A stretch of 64,000 nt of DNA, from positions 25,379,731-25,443,730 of the forward strand of contig CM119266.1 in assembly GCA_051294375.1 (NCBI GenBank), given 5' to 3'. Both the position numbers and the translations under genes were made by a program. Shown piece after piece: positions 50,201 to 63,392 of the stretch (positions are counted from its first letter, which is position 1; each line of letters opens with the position of its first letter). The stretch comes from Paraspadella gotoi (lineage: Eukaryota > Chaetognatha). A model generated the notes under the pieces. It did not search any database. It saw nothing but the letters and a program-made list of their open reading frames with translations, and had not been told where the DNA came from.

Positions 50201-52200
50201 GTGTATAACCGTTTTACAATATTACGTTAGTGCCTAATTTTGAATACAAGCGAGTTTCCAGCGTCGCAATTCATTTCCAGACAAAAGCCTAAATGAAAAA
50301 TTCCATAATTTCTCCCAACTCGGAATTTTGAGTCCAATATTTAGTCCATTAATATTAATCAATTCTCTCAGTACAAAAAAACAGTCATCCATCACCCAGC
50401 GTCAGAAAGCGCGAAAAGTCTCCAGACGATTCGCAGCAAAGTCTTCTCGTTTCGGCTTCTGGCGGAATTTTTTAAAACATTTTTCTTTCTTTTTTTATTT
50501 GAAAAAAAAAAAGTGATAGGACTTAAAAGTCCGATGCGGGCCAAAACTCAAGGTAATTAATTTTCTCTCGCATTAGGAGTCAGACCTCCAAGTATCTTCT
50601 AGATGATTTTTTTTTTAATCCGAAGTTTTCTTTTTTTTAATTTTTTATATTTAATAATCCAACGTTCTTTCCTCTCCGCTTTCGCTTTAGCAACTATATA
50701 TTGAAAAATAAGACCCGCCGCGAGTCTTAAGACCCAAGGTTTTATTTTTTAATATACTCTCGAATACGCATAACACTCTCTCTCTCTCTCTCGCTCTCTT
50801 AGACACTGTTCGTAACGGGACGAAACAAGAAATATATTATATCGAAATATATTAATATATTTTTATTCCTTCAATGTTGAACACCGCTTTTTTAAATTCA
50901 CCTCTTTTTTCTCTTTTCAGTTTGACACCGGGAAAAAAACAAGAAAGATTTCTATCATGAAATCTTTTTAATAAAATATATATTTTTTAATGAATCTAGA
51001 ATCGTCTCACGATGGTTTTTTTTTTTTTTTTTAATACACGACTAATAACGCTGTTTTAGATTCTAAGATGATACGAGTAAATATCATCCATCCAGTATGT
51101 AATGTTAAGTACTCAAAAGTTTCTGAATTCATAGACATACAACTTAAAAACCTTGAAGCGGTATTTTCTTAGAATCTAATTTCAAAGCTTTCCCCGTTCC
51201 AACTGGGAAAACAAGAATTGAAAAAGTTTGAATAAATGTTGGATAGAATTCACCACAGTCGTTGCACACTTGTAAGATTAAAGTAGGTTGTATTTTGTAA
51301 AAGACACGCACCCCTCTCTCCGAAAACGGGAAAATTTCATGACAATTTAAACAAAAATACTCAAATATTCCGAAATAAAGCGAGTAAAAGAAGAAAAAAA
51401 AATTCCCTTTTGAAATTCCTTCATTTTTCTCGTTGATTTTTTATTTTTGTATCAAACTTTTTTTTTATTTTTTTAGTTTTATTTCATTTGAAAGCTTCCC
51501 CTGTTCTTTTTTCGCTTTAATCCGAGGAAATAAACCAGCCATAAAAGTCGCGATAAAGCGAAATTGTCGTAAAACGGGAAATTTACGTTTCGCTCTCCCT
51601 TTTTTCGCGGTATTACACGTATTCTTTTATTTTTCATTCCTTTTTATTGCGTTAACTCCTTTTCTCGCATTTGTTTGTTTGTTTGTTTTTTCTTTCTCGA
51701 GACGGGGCTCGCGCAATGGCTGGAATTTCCTTTCAAAAGCGAAATAAGAAAAAAGAAGGGAAGCGTCGAAAAAATTTATTTTGAATAAACAAAAAACTGA
51801 GAACAATCGAATCAAAATGTTAATAGAATTAGTCTGTATACAATATCTACAGCTTAATCAATTCCCACTTTTCATTTGTTTGTTTACTCGGAATAATCTC
51901 ATACACTCATCCGAATCGCCTCGTTTTCGAATTGCAGCAACAGGAGAATTAAAAGAAATCTGGAAAAAAAAATTTCATAATGTTAACAATGCCTGCTTCT
52001 CTCGCCATTGTTTGGCTAATTCGAAACGACATAGAATAACTAATATAAACAAATGAATTATAGGAAAAAAAAAAAGATTTATTTCAACTCGGGGAGATTA
52101 AAGGAGTACGAACTTTCCAAATTTAACCGCGCCATAGAAAAATAAAAATTAACCCTCCTTTAACTCAGCCTCCCTTACCTTCGTCGTCCCCTTCAACCAG
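47238..52200. other. Receptor intron between TM5 and loop-3 exons
   Basis: Nearly 5 kb without a recognised gene. Noted: a TA-rich palindromic patch at 48375-48450 (gtatac repeats), GC-rich purine tract 48150-48200, a 110-codon + frame at 49197-49529 without domain or splice support, and a short (TC)n at 50776-50792. From 50500 the sequence is AT-rich. Confidence 0.6.
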
Positions 52201-52418
52201 GCGGCGGAACTTCGATCCGGCGAACCAAGGATCAACTGGAGCCTTGCAGCAACACGCAGAAACTCCCGCAGCAGCAGACGGAGCCGACGAACGCGACGAC
52301 GATACTCAGCGGCGACGGGACGAACGACGATATCCGCGGACGACGACGGTCGTCCATCGAGAAGGAGACGAACAAAAAGGCGAACAACAACCGGAACGCG
52401 ACGACGACGATAAAAAGA
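52201..52418 (+). CDS. Muscarinic receptor-like GPCR, intracellular loop 3 exon (partial)
   Basis: Acceptor ccccttcaaccag, phase 1, open for 72 codons until the 25-N gap. With the preceding exon it begins GGGTSIRRTKDQLEPCSNTQ and goes on as a hydrophilic Gln/Asn/Thr/Lys-rich chain with a basic RGRRRSS segment, a possible basophilic-kinase site. This is the composition expected of the long third cytoplasmic loop of muscarinic receptors. Loop-3 sequence is poorly conserved, so the assignment rests on phase, open frame and position. TM6 and TM7 are not in the window. Confidence 0.7.
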
Positions 52419-52443
52419 NNNNNNNNNNNNNNNNNNNNNNNNN
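52419..52443. other. Assembly gap, 25 N
   Basis: Cuts the receptor loop-3 exon; immediately to the right begins copy C of the transporter. Confidence 1.
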
Positions 52444-52469
52444 CACCATCCACTTCCTCCTTCTTCGTC

Positions 52470-52778
52470 ACAAACTCCTCTCCTCTTCCTCCCCTCCTCC
52501 CTCTCCTCTTCCCCTTTTATCTCTACTTCCTCCTCCATCTCCCCGGCCAATCTCCCCCAAATCTTCCAGCCTCACGAGTCAATTCGGTTGATTCTTTTGT
52601 TTCCGGCAGCATCCAAACCATCCCCGCGACGTAGCGCCGGCGACGCGATTATCGTCTCCACGCCAGAGGCGCTCTTCGCTGAAAGTTAGGAAGAACGTAG
52701 TGGCCGATGGCGGTGAGGCCGGCCGCCGAAGACCGCCACAGCATACGCCGAGCTCGGAGGAGATGTGGGGAGATTTTC
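52470..52778 (-). pseudogene. SLC22-type transporter exon 5, copy C (broken)
   Basis: Matches 24351-24659 with several single-base losses and gains (for example gcgacgtagcgccgg for gcgacggtagcgccgg), so the frame is lost. Confidence 0.8.
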
Positions 52779-53202
52779 CTGCGGGGTTGGAAGGTCAAGA
52801 AAGGGAAAAAGATGGGGAAAAAAGAAAATAAATTTTACGTAGATATGAAATCTTAAACTTTCTAAATTGTAACCTGAGATTACTGAATCAACATCGTTTG
52901 GCCTTTCCCCCCTTTTTTTATGAAAATGTTATTTTAGACTCTATCATTGTTCATTTTTTCGCGTGAATACAAAATAGCTTTTTTGCGACAAAAATATTTT
53001 GTTGATAAAAAATTTTAAAAAATGTTTTTTTCAAAAAATTGAAACTTGTAGAGAAAACACGAAATGTGATATACGTATAATACAATATCAAAACCTCAAC
53101 GTGAAATTAACACCATTACTATCATGAAAAACCGTCAAACAAACGCCCAACGACGAGTCAATTTTAGAATTAAAACAACAATAACAACAACAAACAACCA
53201 AC

Positions 53203-53968
53203 CTGAATGGTGAGCACGCTGATCTTCTTCGCCACCGATTCCAACGTCTTCGCCCCGATGTTCAACGCCTTTCGAAAGACCGGAAGTTGAGCGCGTCCAC
53301 GTCGACGCCGACGACGCCGCGCGTCACCGCCAGCGTCAGGAAGCAGGCGGCGACGGAGCCGAAGGCCGCCGAGAGCGAGGGCCGGCGCCGGAAGCGAAAT
53401 GTGACGGCGGCGGCGACGAATCTCGGCCGGAAGTCCCGTGACGAGAAGGAGAAAGAAATTGAGGCGCCGATCGCCGCGCGAGAGTTCCGTAGGAGAAGGT
53501 GATCCCGATGTAGACGAGTTGGCAGAAGGAGAGGAATGAGGAAGAGATTGAGGAGGAGGAGGAGAAAGGAGGAATTACGGACGGCCGTGCGGAGCCGATC
53601 TCGAGGAGGAAGGAGGAGGAGGAGGAGGAGAGGAGGAGAGGCGAGAGGAGCGGCGTCGTTCGTCTTTCTTAGTCCACAGCGCCGGATATTCGGCGCGAGG
53701 CGGAAGGCGCCGGAGAGGGGCCCTCGACGCGGCGTCAGTCGGCGAGAGGGCCTCGGAAAAAAGCGTCACCGCCTCTGGCGTCACTTCCGGCGTGACGCTC
53801 GTCAAGGATTCCGTCGCGTAATCTCGCGTCGGCGAGATCGAGTTCCATGCGGCGCTCGACGGCGCAGGGCGCGCTACGCAGCCACGTGGGGCCGTTGCGT
53901 CGGTGCGGCGGCGCTGTTGGGGTCGCGTGGCGGCGCTGTTGAGGTGGGTTTGGCGGAATCGTTTTCGT
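53203..53968 (-). pseudogene. SLC22-type transporter exon 4, copy C (broken)
   Basis: Matches 25084-25841 with inserted and deleted single bases (for example an extra cg in gagcgcgtccacg), giving multiple frameshifts. Splice sites are conserved. Confidence 0.85.
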
Positions 53969-54156
53969 CTGAGGAAAAATAACATTTCTTTTAATTATCG
54001 ATGATCGCACGTGATAAGAAATGATGATTAATGATTTATGATTATCTAATGATAATAATTTTTAATGGTATCTCAGCAACGCCATGAATTTTATGCGATC
54101 GTTCATAAAGCTTGTTTCGAGCAAAACCAAAGCTTGTTTCAATCCTTCCAACTCAC

Positions 54157-54504
54157 CGGCAAGCAGCTTCTCCCCTTTCCCGTTTCCCTTCCCGTCTCCT
54201 TGGGCGACGGACGTTTTGAGAACTCCTCCTCGTCCAGCCTCTTCCCCCTCGACTCGGCCACGCCCTTCAGCACCCGCGAACGCCTCGTCGACTCGACCCT
54301 TCTGGATCAGCCAGGCGGGCTCTCCGGCATCAGCAGCACCGCCGGCGCCACCAGCGCGCGAAGCCGTAGATGAGGCAGCAGAAATGCGCCAGTTGGGCAC
54401 CAAGTAGTTGAATGAGCGGGAGGCCTGCAGCCGCCTAGGTCCAAGGCGGGATCGGCGTTGATCGGTAGGAATCGATGTTTGGAGGAGAAGATTTCCGTTT
54501 GTAT
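54157..54504 (-). pseudogene. SLC22-type transporter exon 3, copy C (broken)
   Basis: Matches 26031-26377. The PESP motif region survives in pieces but frameshifts occur near 54210, 54280, 54320 and 54420. Confidence 0.85.
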
Positions 54505-54879
54505 CTTTAATTTTTTGAAGGGGGGGAGCGGGGGCGGCGGTTGAATTAACGGCATCTCGAATAATAAAGACCCTGAAAGCACATTCATCCTCATGGCCTC
54601 AAGTCCTGTCCTCTGACGGATCTGATGGACAAAGCAGAGACCGAGAACGGAGAAACATGTTTCTACTAGCCAGGGGGTTTGTTGCCCCATTGCTCAACGT
54701 CATGTATTGTTGCCACGTTTACCTCGCTTTTACGGACTTTGCCTCTCTTGCCTCTCTTGCCTCTACTTCTCTCGCCTCGACTTTCTCCCTCTCTCACTTC
54801 TCCCCTCTCTCGCCTCTACTTCTCTCACTTCTCCCTATCTTTCCTTCTCCCTCTCTCTACCCCTAACTCTCCAACTCAC

Positions 54880-55087
54880 GACGACATCGTGGACAATCCG
54901 GTGAAGCAGACGCCGAGACAGAATCTGATTTCCGCAGTAGACGAAGAGATTGGGAACCCAGATTTGTCTGGAGGCCGACGACGCCGGCGAGGAATCCGGA
55001 GACGACGACGACGCGGCGTCGACCGAAGGCGTCGGAGAGGGCGCCGCAAAAGAGGCATCGCGACGGCAGCTCCACGAAGAAACTCAC
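54880..55087 (-). pseudogene. SLC22-type transporter exon 2, copy C (broken)
   Basis: Matches 26753-26958. The GALSDAFGRRR motif is intact but indels near 54932, 54962 and 55060 break the frame on both sides. Confidence 0.85.
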
Positions 55088-55235
55088 CTTGAGGGGAAGT
55101 AGGAAAAGGGGGAAAGGATTCGGAGAGGGATTTGTTTGGGTTTTGGGGGGGGTGTGTGTTAGCATTCCGATCTTGGAAAAATAGGTGTTTTCAAAATTAA
55201 AATATCATTTTTTATTAGTATCTTCTTGATTTTGT

Positions 55236-56215
55236 CGTCGTCAGTAATACATCAACATCATCATCATCGTCGTCGTCGTTCGTCGTTTCGGTCGTTCCGT
55301 CGTCGTCGTCGTCAGTCATCATCATCCTCATCATCCTCATCATCATCAGCATCATCATCATCATCATAATCATCATCATCATCATATCATCATATCATAT
55401 CATCATCATCATCATCAATGATTCATCATCACCCTATTCTTCTCACGTCCGTTCATATTGAGAAGATATTCCTTTTCCCCAAAAGTTTCCATTCAAACGC
55501 CATCGATTCCATCGAGTCAGATAATTCAGCGGGATAAACCGTCTTCGCGACGCCGGCGCCATCGCTGCCGTTGACGGCGCCCGACCGGTCGAGTTTCCTG
55601 CGCCAGACGCCGCCGATCCGGCGTCCACGATGACGAGAGTGTTGCCGAGATAGAGGAAAGACGTTGGTGAATCCGACGAAGGCGTGGAGGAAGAAATGCC
55701 GAGCGGGAACCAACCGCAAAGGCCGTAGTCGATGTAGAGGCTGTCCGGTAGGCGCCGCGCCGCGCCCGCCGCCGCCCGCCATGGCGTATTGTCTGATGCG
55801 GAAAAAAGGGGCTGAGGTTGTTGTCGGTCGGAGGAAGACTTAGTCGGTCTATTGGCGAACTGAGGTTTTGCGTTGTTGAATTTATTTCAGTTTATAATAT
55901 TTGGTTTTTGGTTTTTTCGCTGAGACTGTGTGTGTGGATAGAAAATGAATCTATTAAATTTTTAAAAAAATATTCTAATTCTTTGATAAATTCAATATAT
56001 ATTTTATTTTTGAGCTTGGATAGTCCGAAATCGATAGCAGAACTATCAGCAAAATAAATCGACTCCGGTCGGCTGTCCTATAACATTCATTGTATAAACC
56101 ATTGTTTTGAATTCGGTGTCGTTTTCCTTCGATGTTTTCGTCGAAACGCGAGAAATAAAAAAAGTTTTCTGGTCTCCGTGGATTAAATTTTTCCGATTTT
56201 GGGTCGAAACTCGAT

Positions 56216-56282
<67 letters not shown>

Positions 56283-56406
56283 CTCTCTCCTTCATTGTTT
56301 TTTGTATTTTTTTGTTTCGACCACTTGTTATGCTGAATTAGGAATGTGAAACCCTATAAACCCTCTACAGTATACACCGAAATCACAAAAACTAGGCAAA
56401 GTCAAT

Positions 56407-56502
<96 letters not shown>

Positions 56503-57663
56503 GCACGTCAGAATTGGGTTTAACTTCAAAGTTGCAACATTTAACGCTTTGCCCCTGCAGCTCTCAGTTTGCTCTTGAAACTTGATTAAAATTCATGTTT
56601 TCCCGTTTGTCGTCTTCAATTTGTATATTTTGTACATAAAGCTCTTCGTAATGTTCTTAGCTTATTTCTTCTTTTATGTTTACCATCTGTAAGTATTTGT
56701 AGACATATTTTCGTACGTTTTCGCCACTTTTCGGTGCATTCGTTCAGACTTTGTGTTTCAGCAATTCGTTCTGAATGTGTGTCCTTCGATTCTCGCAATT
56801 CAATTAAATTTGCCTCCAAATCCGAATACAGAAACGGCTGAGTCAATTGAAACGACAAATCGTCTACTAATAAGTGTAGCTTAAATTATACATTATTACA
56901 ATCATACATAAAAATCAAATAATGAAGGCGAGAAAGAAAAAAAAACTGAAGTGAATGTAATGAGAAAGTAAGTGGAATTTGAGGGCTAAGTGAAATTTGG
57001 TTCTCAAAGCTCGAGTGAAGTTGAAGTGATAGTGAAATTAATTGTTAAGTGAGCGGGAAAATATATCGTGAAGTGAGCGAGTGTGAATCGAGATGAGGAA
57101 ATCGTCCTAGACTTGAATGGCCAATTCGCGTTGGCCATTTCACGAGGAGGTATAAATAAAGACAATAAGTTTTTTTTTTTATGTGAAACCCAAAATAATA
57201 TCAATACATTTTCATTCTTGATTATATTGACTGTGAATCAAAAAAACCAAAAAGAAAACAATAATTTTTATAAAAATTAAACTGGGCGCTTTTTCGTTTT
57301 CAATTTCGGATACAAGAATTACTCTAAATCCAAAAATCGCCGACCCCAATGACCTTCGTACGGATCCATTTTTTGACCCCGATCACCCCGACGAGGTCAC
57401 GAGGTCAATCGTGGTTTAATATTCGTTATTCTTTATCGATTTCCTTTATATTTAGCTTTTTTTTAATGAAAAAAAAAAATAATTTCAAGTTGAAAAAAGG
57501 ACAAAAATCGATACACCCGGAGAAACGAGAGAGAGAGAGTGAGAGTGAGGAGAGAGAGAGAGAAGAGAGAAGAAGAGAGAGAGGAGAGAAGAGGAGAGAG
57601 AGAGAGAGGAGGAGAGAGAGCGTCAGATGGGAAAGTCCAGAGATGAGAGAGATGAGACGAGAG

Positions 57664-57696
<33 letters not shown>

Positions 57697-58019
57697 CGCG
57701 CTTTTACGAACTTTCACATGACGTTTGATCGATCGTGAAATCTCAACCATTTTGATCGACTTTTCGTAATATCATTGTTAATATATATTGATATTCAAAC
57801 ACCATTTGTCAACAATTACTTCAGACAATTGCCGGACTGCGCAATGTTCCGCTCGAAAAGGTAACCAACCGAAACTGCCGAAAATTTTCGCGCAGAAATT
57901 GAGATTTGTTTTCGTTGGACTTCCTCTCTAAAACCATTAACTTTATGCGTTAACGCCTTTATTGCTGCGTTTCATAACTCAGAAACGTCTTCCCAAGTGA
58001 CAAAGTCATAATTATGAAA

Positions 58020-58102
<83 letters not shown>

Positions 58103-59810
58103 TTCCGACAATTTCCTCCTCATTAAGCGGCTGAGTAATTTCACGCTACAAATGCTTTTTCACAATCTTTTTTTTTCTTTTTCATCTTTTCTTCAAAAAG
58201 CAGGAAATAAAAACATATCGAAAAAAACTTGGCTAATTTTAAAAGACAAAACCTTAGGCTAANNNNNNNNNNTATTTTTTTGTTTCGTTTCGTTTTGTTT
58301 TTCTTCCCACCCAGAAAGACTCCAGTTTCGATTCGCGAGAAAAAACTTCGACGAAAGTTGATCTTTTCGTCGCCTAAAAAAAAATGCGAAGTTTCGAGAC
58401 GAATTCGTCGCCTTCGTCGTCGCTTTCGTCGTCGCCTTCGTCGTCGCCCTCGTCGCGGCGAAGGCGGCGACGAACTTGAGCCGATTTCCTCCTCGTTACT
58501 TTTTTTTTAAACGGGAATTGCTAGGGTTTTTATTTATTCTCACGTTCGTTTCTGACTCATCGTCGTCGTTGATATCGTCGTCGTCGTTTACGTGCGGTAA
58601 TGGCGATATAATTCGTCGTCGTCGCCGTCATGGTCGTCGTCGTCGTCGTCGCCGTCGCGAGATGATTCATCGACGACCGGGATCGAACCTGGCGTCCGCT
58701 TCCGGTTCCAGGCGGCGCCGATGACGTTCTCTGCCGAGCCGATTACGAACCCTGCGGCGCCGAAAGTAGGATGACAGGCCGACGTGGATAAAAAACCGGT
58801 CAGTCGATAAATTAACTTTTACATTTTGCATTACGTTCTGTTCATTCGCACTAGTTAGTCGGAATTTTTAATTAAAATCGGACGGAAATCTTTGGATTTT
58901 TTCGAAAACTGACGCCGCGGTTTACTTTTCTTGGCACGAACAAAGAACCCTGAGCGTGAGGCGGGTTTTCCGATGCTCGTTTTGAAGACGTTATTCACAG
59001 TTATTGATAAAGTGATGATAGTTAATGGCGATTGATCCACTCTAATTTCTCAATTCTTTGAGTTGGTAAAACTAGAAAAAAACAGGAGAGTGAGAATGCA
59101 CTTTCTAAACTTTCACTGAGCTGAATATATTCCTAAATCGTCTTTCGTTACTCCGTAGTTTAAAGACGTTGTTATGGAAACCAAAGAGATAAAAATAAAA
59201 TGCCAACGACGACGACGACGACAATCAACAAACATCGAAAACAACAACAACAACAACAACTCGGCGAGACCGCGATAACGCCAACGCTTAATAAAAGCCT
59301 CAGCCGGGGCTGCGGGATGTATTACCTTTGTTTTCCTCTCTCNNNNNNNNNNNNNNNNNNNNNNNNNNNNNNNNNNNNNNNNNNNNNNNNNNNNNNNNNN
59401 NNNNNNNNNNNNNNNNNNNNNNNNNNNNNNNNNNNNNNNNNNNNNNNNNNNNNNNNNNNNNNNNTCTCTCTCTCGCCCGACGCGAAAAGATGAATGTATT
59501 TCCCAGACGCCAACAAAACAATAATAATATTTTATCGGAAAAATGGAAGAGAGGAAGTCGAGAGGAAAAAAAGTCTGGACGATGGAAGGTTGCTCTTTTT
59601 TTTTCTTTTTATTGGAGGGGGCGTAGAAGGAGGAAAGGGAAATAGAGGGCGCGTCGGGCGGACGGGAAAATTGCCGAGTCTTTAAAATGGCCAATTAGCT
59701 TTATATGTTTTATCGCGCGGCGTTTCGCTCGTAGCGCCCTCGGTGCCCGGCGCGTGGAATTTATTAAAACTTAACAAAAGTAGTTTATCTTCACATCTCT
59801 CTCTCTCTCT
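55236..59810 (+). repeat. Copy C, part 2: duplicate of 32.4-37.15 kb
   Basis: Carries transporter exon 1 and the spacer up to the (TC)n before the receptor TM2 exon. Microsatellites: (TC)n 56219-56290, 56411-56500, 58025-58098; (AG)n 57528-57695. N runs at 58263-58272 (10 N) and 59343-59464 (122 N, inside TC). Confidence 0.95.
55447..55782 (-). pseudogene. SLC22-type transporter exon 1, copy C (broken)
   Basis: Matches 39749-40084 with altered glycine run and several indels. Here exon 1 lies only about 360 bases from exon 2, which probably shows the unexpanded gene structure. Confidence 0.85.
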
Positions 59811-59835
59811 NNNNNNNNNNNNNNNNNNNNNNNNN
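59811..59835. other. Assembly gap, 25 N, at an orientation switch
   Basis: To the left the spacer runs forward; to the right it runs as reverse complement. Confidence 1.
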
Positions 59836-59869
59836 TCAGAAGATTGAGTGAGAATCTATTAGAAAGATT

Positions 59870-59936
<67 letters not shown>

Positions 59937-60280
59937 TGAAGATAAACTACTTTTGTTAAGTTTTTAATAAATTCCACGCGCCGGGCACCGGGGCGCTACG
60001 AGCGAAACGCCGCGCGATAAAACATATAAAGCTAATTGGCCATTTTAAAGACTCGGCAATTTTCCCGTCCGCCCGACGCGCCCTCTATTTCCCTTTCCTC
60101 CTTCTACGCCCCCTCCAATAAAAAGAAAAAAAAGAGCAACCTTCCATCGTCCAGACTTTTTTTCCTCTCGACTTCCTCTCTTCCATTTTTCCGATAAAAT
60201 ATTATTATTGTTTTGTTGGCGTCTGGGAAATACATTCATCTTTTCGCGTCGGCGGCGAGAGAGAGAGTGAGAGGAGAGAG

Positions 60281-60351
<71 letters not shown>

Positions 60352-61646
60352 CAAAGGTAATACATCCCGCAGCCCCGGCTGAGGCTTTTATTAAGCGTTG
60401 GCGTTATCGCGGTCTCGCCGAGTTGTTGTTGTTGTTGTTGTTTTCGATGTTTGTTGATTGTCGTCGTCGTCGTCGTTGGCATTTTATTTTTATCTCTTCT
60501 GGTTTCCATAACAACGTCTTTAAACTACGGAGTAACGAAAGACGATTTAGGAAATATTCAGCTCAGTGAAAGTTTAGAAAGTGCATTCTCACTCTCCCTG
60601 TTTTTTTCTAGTTTTACCAACTCAAAGAATTTGAAATTAGAGTGGATCAATCGCCATTAACTATCATCACATTATCAGTAACTGTGAATAACGTCTTCTA
60701 AAACGAGCATCGGAAAACCCGCTCACGCTCAGGGTTCTTTATTTGTGCAAAAAAAAAGAAACCGCGGCGTCAGTTTTCGAAAAAATCCAAATATTTCCGT
60801 CCGATTTTAATTAAAAATTCCGACTAACTAGTGCGAATTGGTTACTTGGACTTTACAGAACGTAATGCAAAATGTAAAAGTTAATTTATCGACTGACCGG
60901 TTTTTTATCCACGTCGGCCTGTCATCTACTTTCGGCGATGCAATATGCGTCAGCGCGACGGGGTTCGCCATCGGCGCGCAGGGTTCGTCATCGGCTCGGC
61001 AGAGAACGTCATCGGCGCCGCCTGGAACCGGAAGCGGACGCCAGGTTCGATCCCGGTCGTCGATGAATCATCTCGCGACGGCGACGACGACGACGACGAC
61101 CATGACGGCGACGACGACGAATTATATCGCCATTACCGCACGCAAACGACGACGACGATATCAACGACGACGATGAGTCAGAACGAACGTGAGAATAAAT
61201 AAAACCTAGCAATTCCCGTTTAAAAAAAAAAAGTAACGAGGAGGAAATCGGCTCAAGTTCGCCGCCGCCTTCGCCGCGACGAAGGCGACGACGAAAGGAC
61301 GACGAAAGCGACGACGAAGGCGACGAATTCGTCTCGAAACTTCGCATTTTTTTTTAGGCGACGAAAGATCAACTTTCGTCGAAGTTTTTTCTCGCGATCG
61401 AAACTGGAGTCTTTCTGGGTGGAAGAAAAACAAAACGAAACGAAACAAAAAAATAATAAGAAAAAAAAAAAAAACAACAAATCAAGACTTTTAGCCTAAG
61501 GTTTTGTCTTTTAAAATTAGCCAAGTTTTTTTCGATATGTTTTTATTTCCTGCTTTTTGAAGAAAGATGAAAAAGAAAAAAAAAGATTGTGAAAAAGCAT
61601 TTGTAGCGTGAAATTACTCAGCCGCTTTAATGAGGAGGAAATTGTC

Positions 61647-61733
<87 letters not shown>

Positions 61734-62054
61734 CGTTTCATAATTATGACTTTGTCACTTGGAAGACGTTTCTGAGTTATGAAACGCAGCAATAAAGGCG
61801 TTAACGCATAAAGTTAATGGTTTTAGAGAGGAAGTCCAACGAAAACAAATCTCAATTTCTGCGCGAAAATTTTCGGCAGTTTCGTTGGTTACCTTTTCGA
61901 GCGGAACATTGCGCAGTCCGGCAATTGTCTGAAGTAATTGTTGACAAATGGTGTTTGAATATCAATATATATTAACAATGATATACGAAAAGTCGATCAA
62001 AATGGTTGAGATTTCACGATCGATCAAACGTCATGTGAAAGTTCGTAAAAGCGC

Positions 62055-62113
<59 letters not shown>

Positions 62114-62263
62114 TCTCCCCTCTCTCTCCCTCTCTTCTCTCTTCTCTCTCTCTCTTTCTCTTTTACTCTCACTCTCTCTCTCTCGTTTCTCCGGGTGTAT
62201 CGATTTTTGTCCTTTTTTCAACTTGAATATTTTTTTTTTTCATTAAAAAAAAGCTAAATATAT
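59836..62263 (-). repeat. Copy D: inverted duplicate of the spacer
   Basis: Reverse complement of about 34612-37226 (equivalently 41798-44236). With copy C it forms a large inverted repeat centred on the gap. It contains (AG)n 59872-59934, 60256-60348, 61651-61728 and (TC)n 62057-62182. No exon. Confidence 0.95.
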
Positions 62264-62710
62264 TATATCGCCATTACCGCACGCAAACGACGACGACGAT
62301 ATCAACGACGACGATGAGTCAGAAACGAACGTGAGAATAAATAAAAACCTAGCAATTCCCGTTTAAAAAAAAAAAAGTAACGAGGAGGAAATCGGCTCAA
62401 GTTCGCCGCCGCCTTCGCCGCGACGAAGGCGACGACGAAAGAGACCGACGAAAGCGACGACGAAGGCGACGAATTCGTCTCGAAACTTCGCATTTTTTTT
62501 AGGCGACGAAAAGATCAACTTTCGTCGAAGTTTTTTCTCGCGAATCGAAACTGGAGTCTTTCTGGGTGGGAAGAAAAACAAAACGAAACGAAACAAAAAA
62601 ATAATAAGAAAAAAAAAAAAAACAACAAATCAAGACTTTTAGCCTAAGGTTTTGTCTTTAAAATTAGCCAAGTTTTTTCGATATGTTTTTATTTCCTGCT
62701 TTTGAAGAAA
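62264..62710 (-). repeat. Copy D2: second inverted piece
   Basis: Repeats 61125-61567 in the same orientation (ttatatcgccattaccgcacgcaaacg to cctgcttt). The joins on both sides are abrupt with no N run. Confidence 0.9.
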
Positions 62711-63030
62711 TCATCCAGTTAACAATGATGAATCCAGAAAAATTCACATAATTGATTTCGAGGAAAAGAAAAGGAAAAGAGGGAGAAGAGATAGAGAATT
62801 GAGATATCGAAGAGAAAGAGAGAGAAAGAGAGAGGTAGAATTGAAGAGAGAGAGAGAGAGAGAGAGAGAGATAAGAAAGTCAGTCCGTGAATCCATCGCG
62901 AACGGACCGACAGATGCTTGGCTTTTTCGACGTTAAAGTTATTAATTAACAGCAATTTTTACTTTACTCTTTAGTTTCTTCTATGATTCTTCAATAAGTG
63001 AATTATACGAATTGTAATTTTAAATTTTAG

Positions 63031-63120
63031 GCGGAAACCTCATCGTCATGTTGTCTTTCCTCATCGATCGCTCAATCCGACAACCCACCAACTACTTCAT
63101 ATTTTCCCTGTCTATTTCTG
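63031..63120 (+). CDS. Muscarinic receptor-like GPCR, TM2 exon (intact copy E)
   Basis: 90 bases, acceptor aattttag, donor g|gtaggc, phase 1 to phase 1. It reads GNLIVMLSFLIDRSIRQPTN then YFIFSLSIS. The first intracellular loop and R-Q-P-T-N-Y-F-I-x-S-L motif are characteristic of muscarinic receptors; the conserved TM2 Asp is made across the next junction. The only copy of three that is intact. Confidence 0.9.
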
Positions 63121-63126
63121 GTAGGC

Positions 63127-63188
<62 letters not shown>

Positions 63189-63281
63189 TAATTTACCCAA
63201 TAAATTTTTTGTTTAAAAATTCCTTTTTTTAATTCTTTATTTTCCATATTATCCTGCATCACCCTGTATCTTATTCGACAG

Positions 63282-63392
63282 ACTTTTTGATCGGACTTTT
63301 CTCGATGCCTTTCTTCACCCTGTATCTCCTCAACGAATCCTGGCCCCTGGGATGGATCCTCTGCGATCTTTGGCTTTCTCTCGATTACACGG
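63282..63392 (+). CDS. Muscarinic receptor-like GPCR, TM2-TM3 exon (intact copy E)
   Basis: 111 bases, acceptor tattcgacag, donor g|gtaagg, phase 1 to phase 1. It reads DFLIGLFSMPFFTLYLLNES then WPLGWILCDLWLSLDYT. It contains the disulfide Cys at the top of TM3 and the Asp-Tyr pair that binds the acetylcholine ammonium group in muscarinic receptors. The sodium-site Asp of TM2 is formed by the split first codon. Confidence 0.9.

Larger units (their letters stand above)
52444..55235 (-). repeat. Copy C, part 1: duplicate of transporter exons 5-2
   Basis: Collinear with about 24325-27108, introns included, with dozens of single-base indels. It lacks the 5.1-kb insertion present to the left and runs on into copy C part 2. 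Confidence 0.95.

Noticed and set aside
52444-59810. A second, paralogous SLC22 transporter gene
   Set aside because: Introns as well as exons are near-identical to the left locus and differences are single-base indels, so it is a recent or artefactual copy, not a paralogue.
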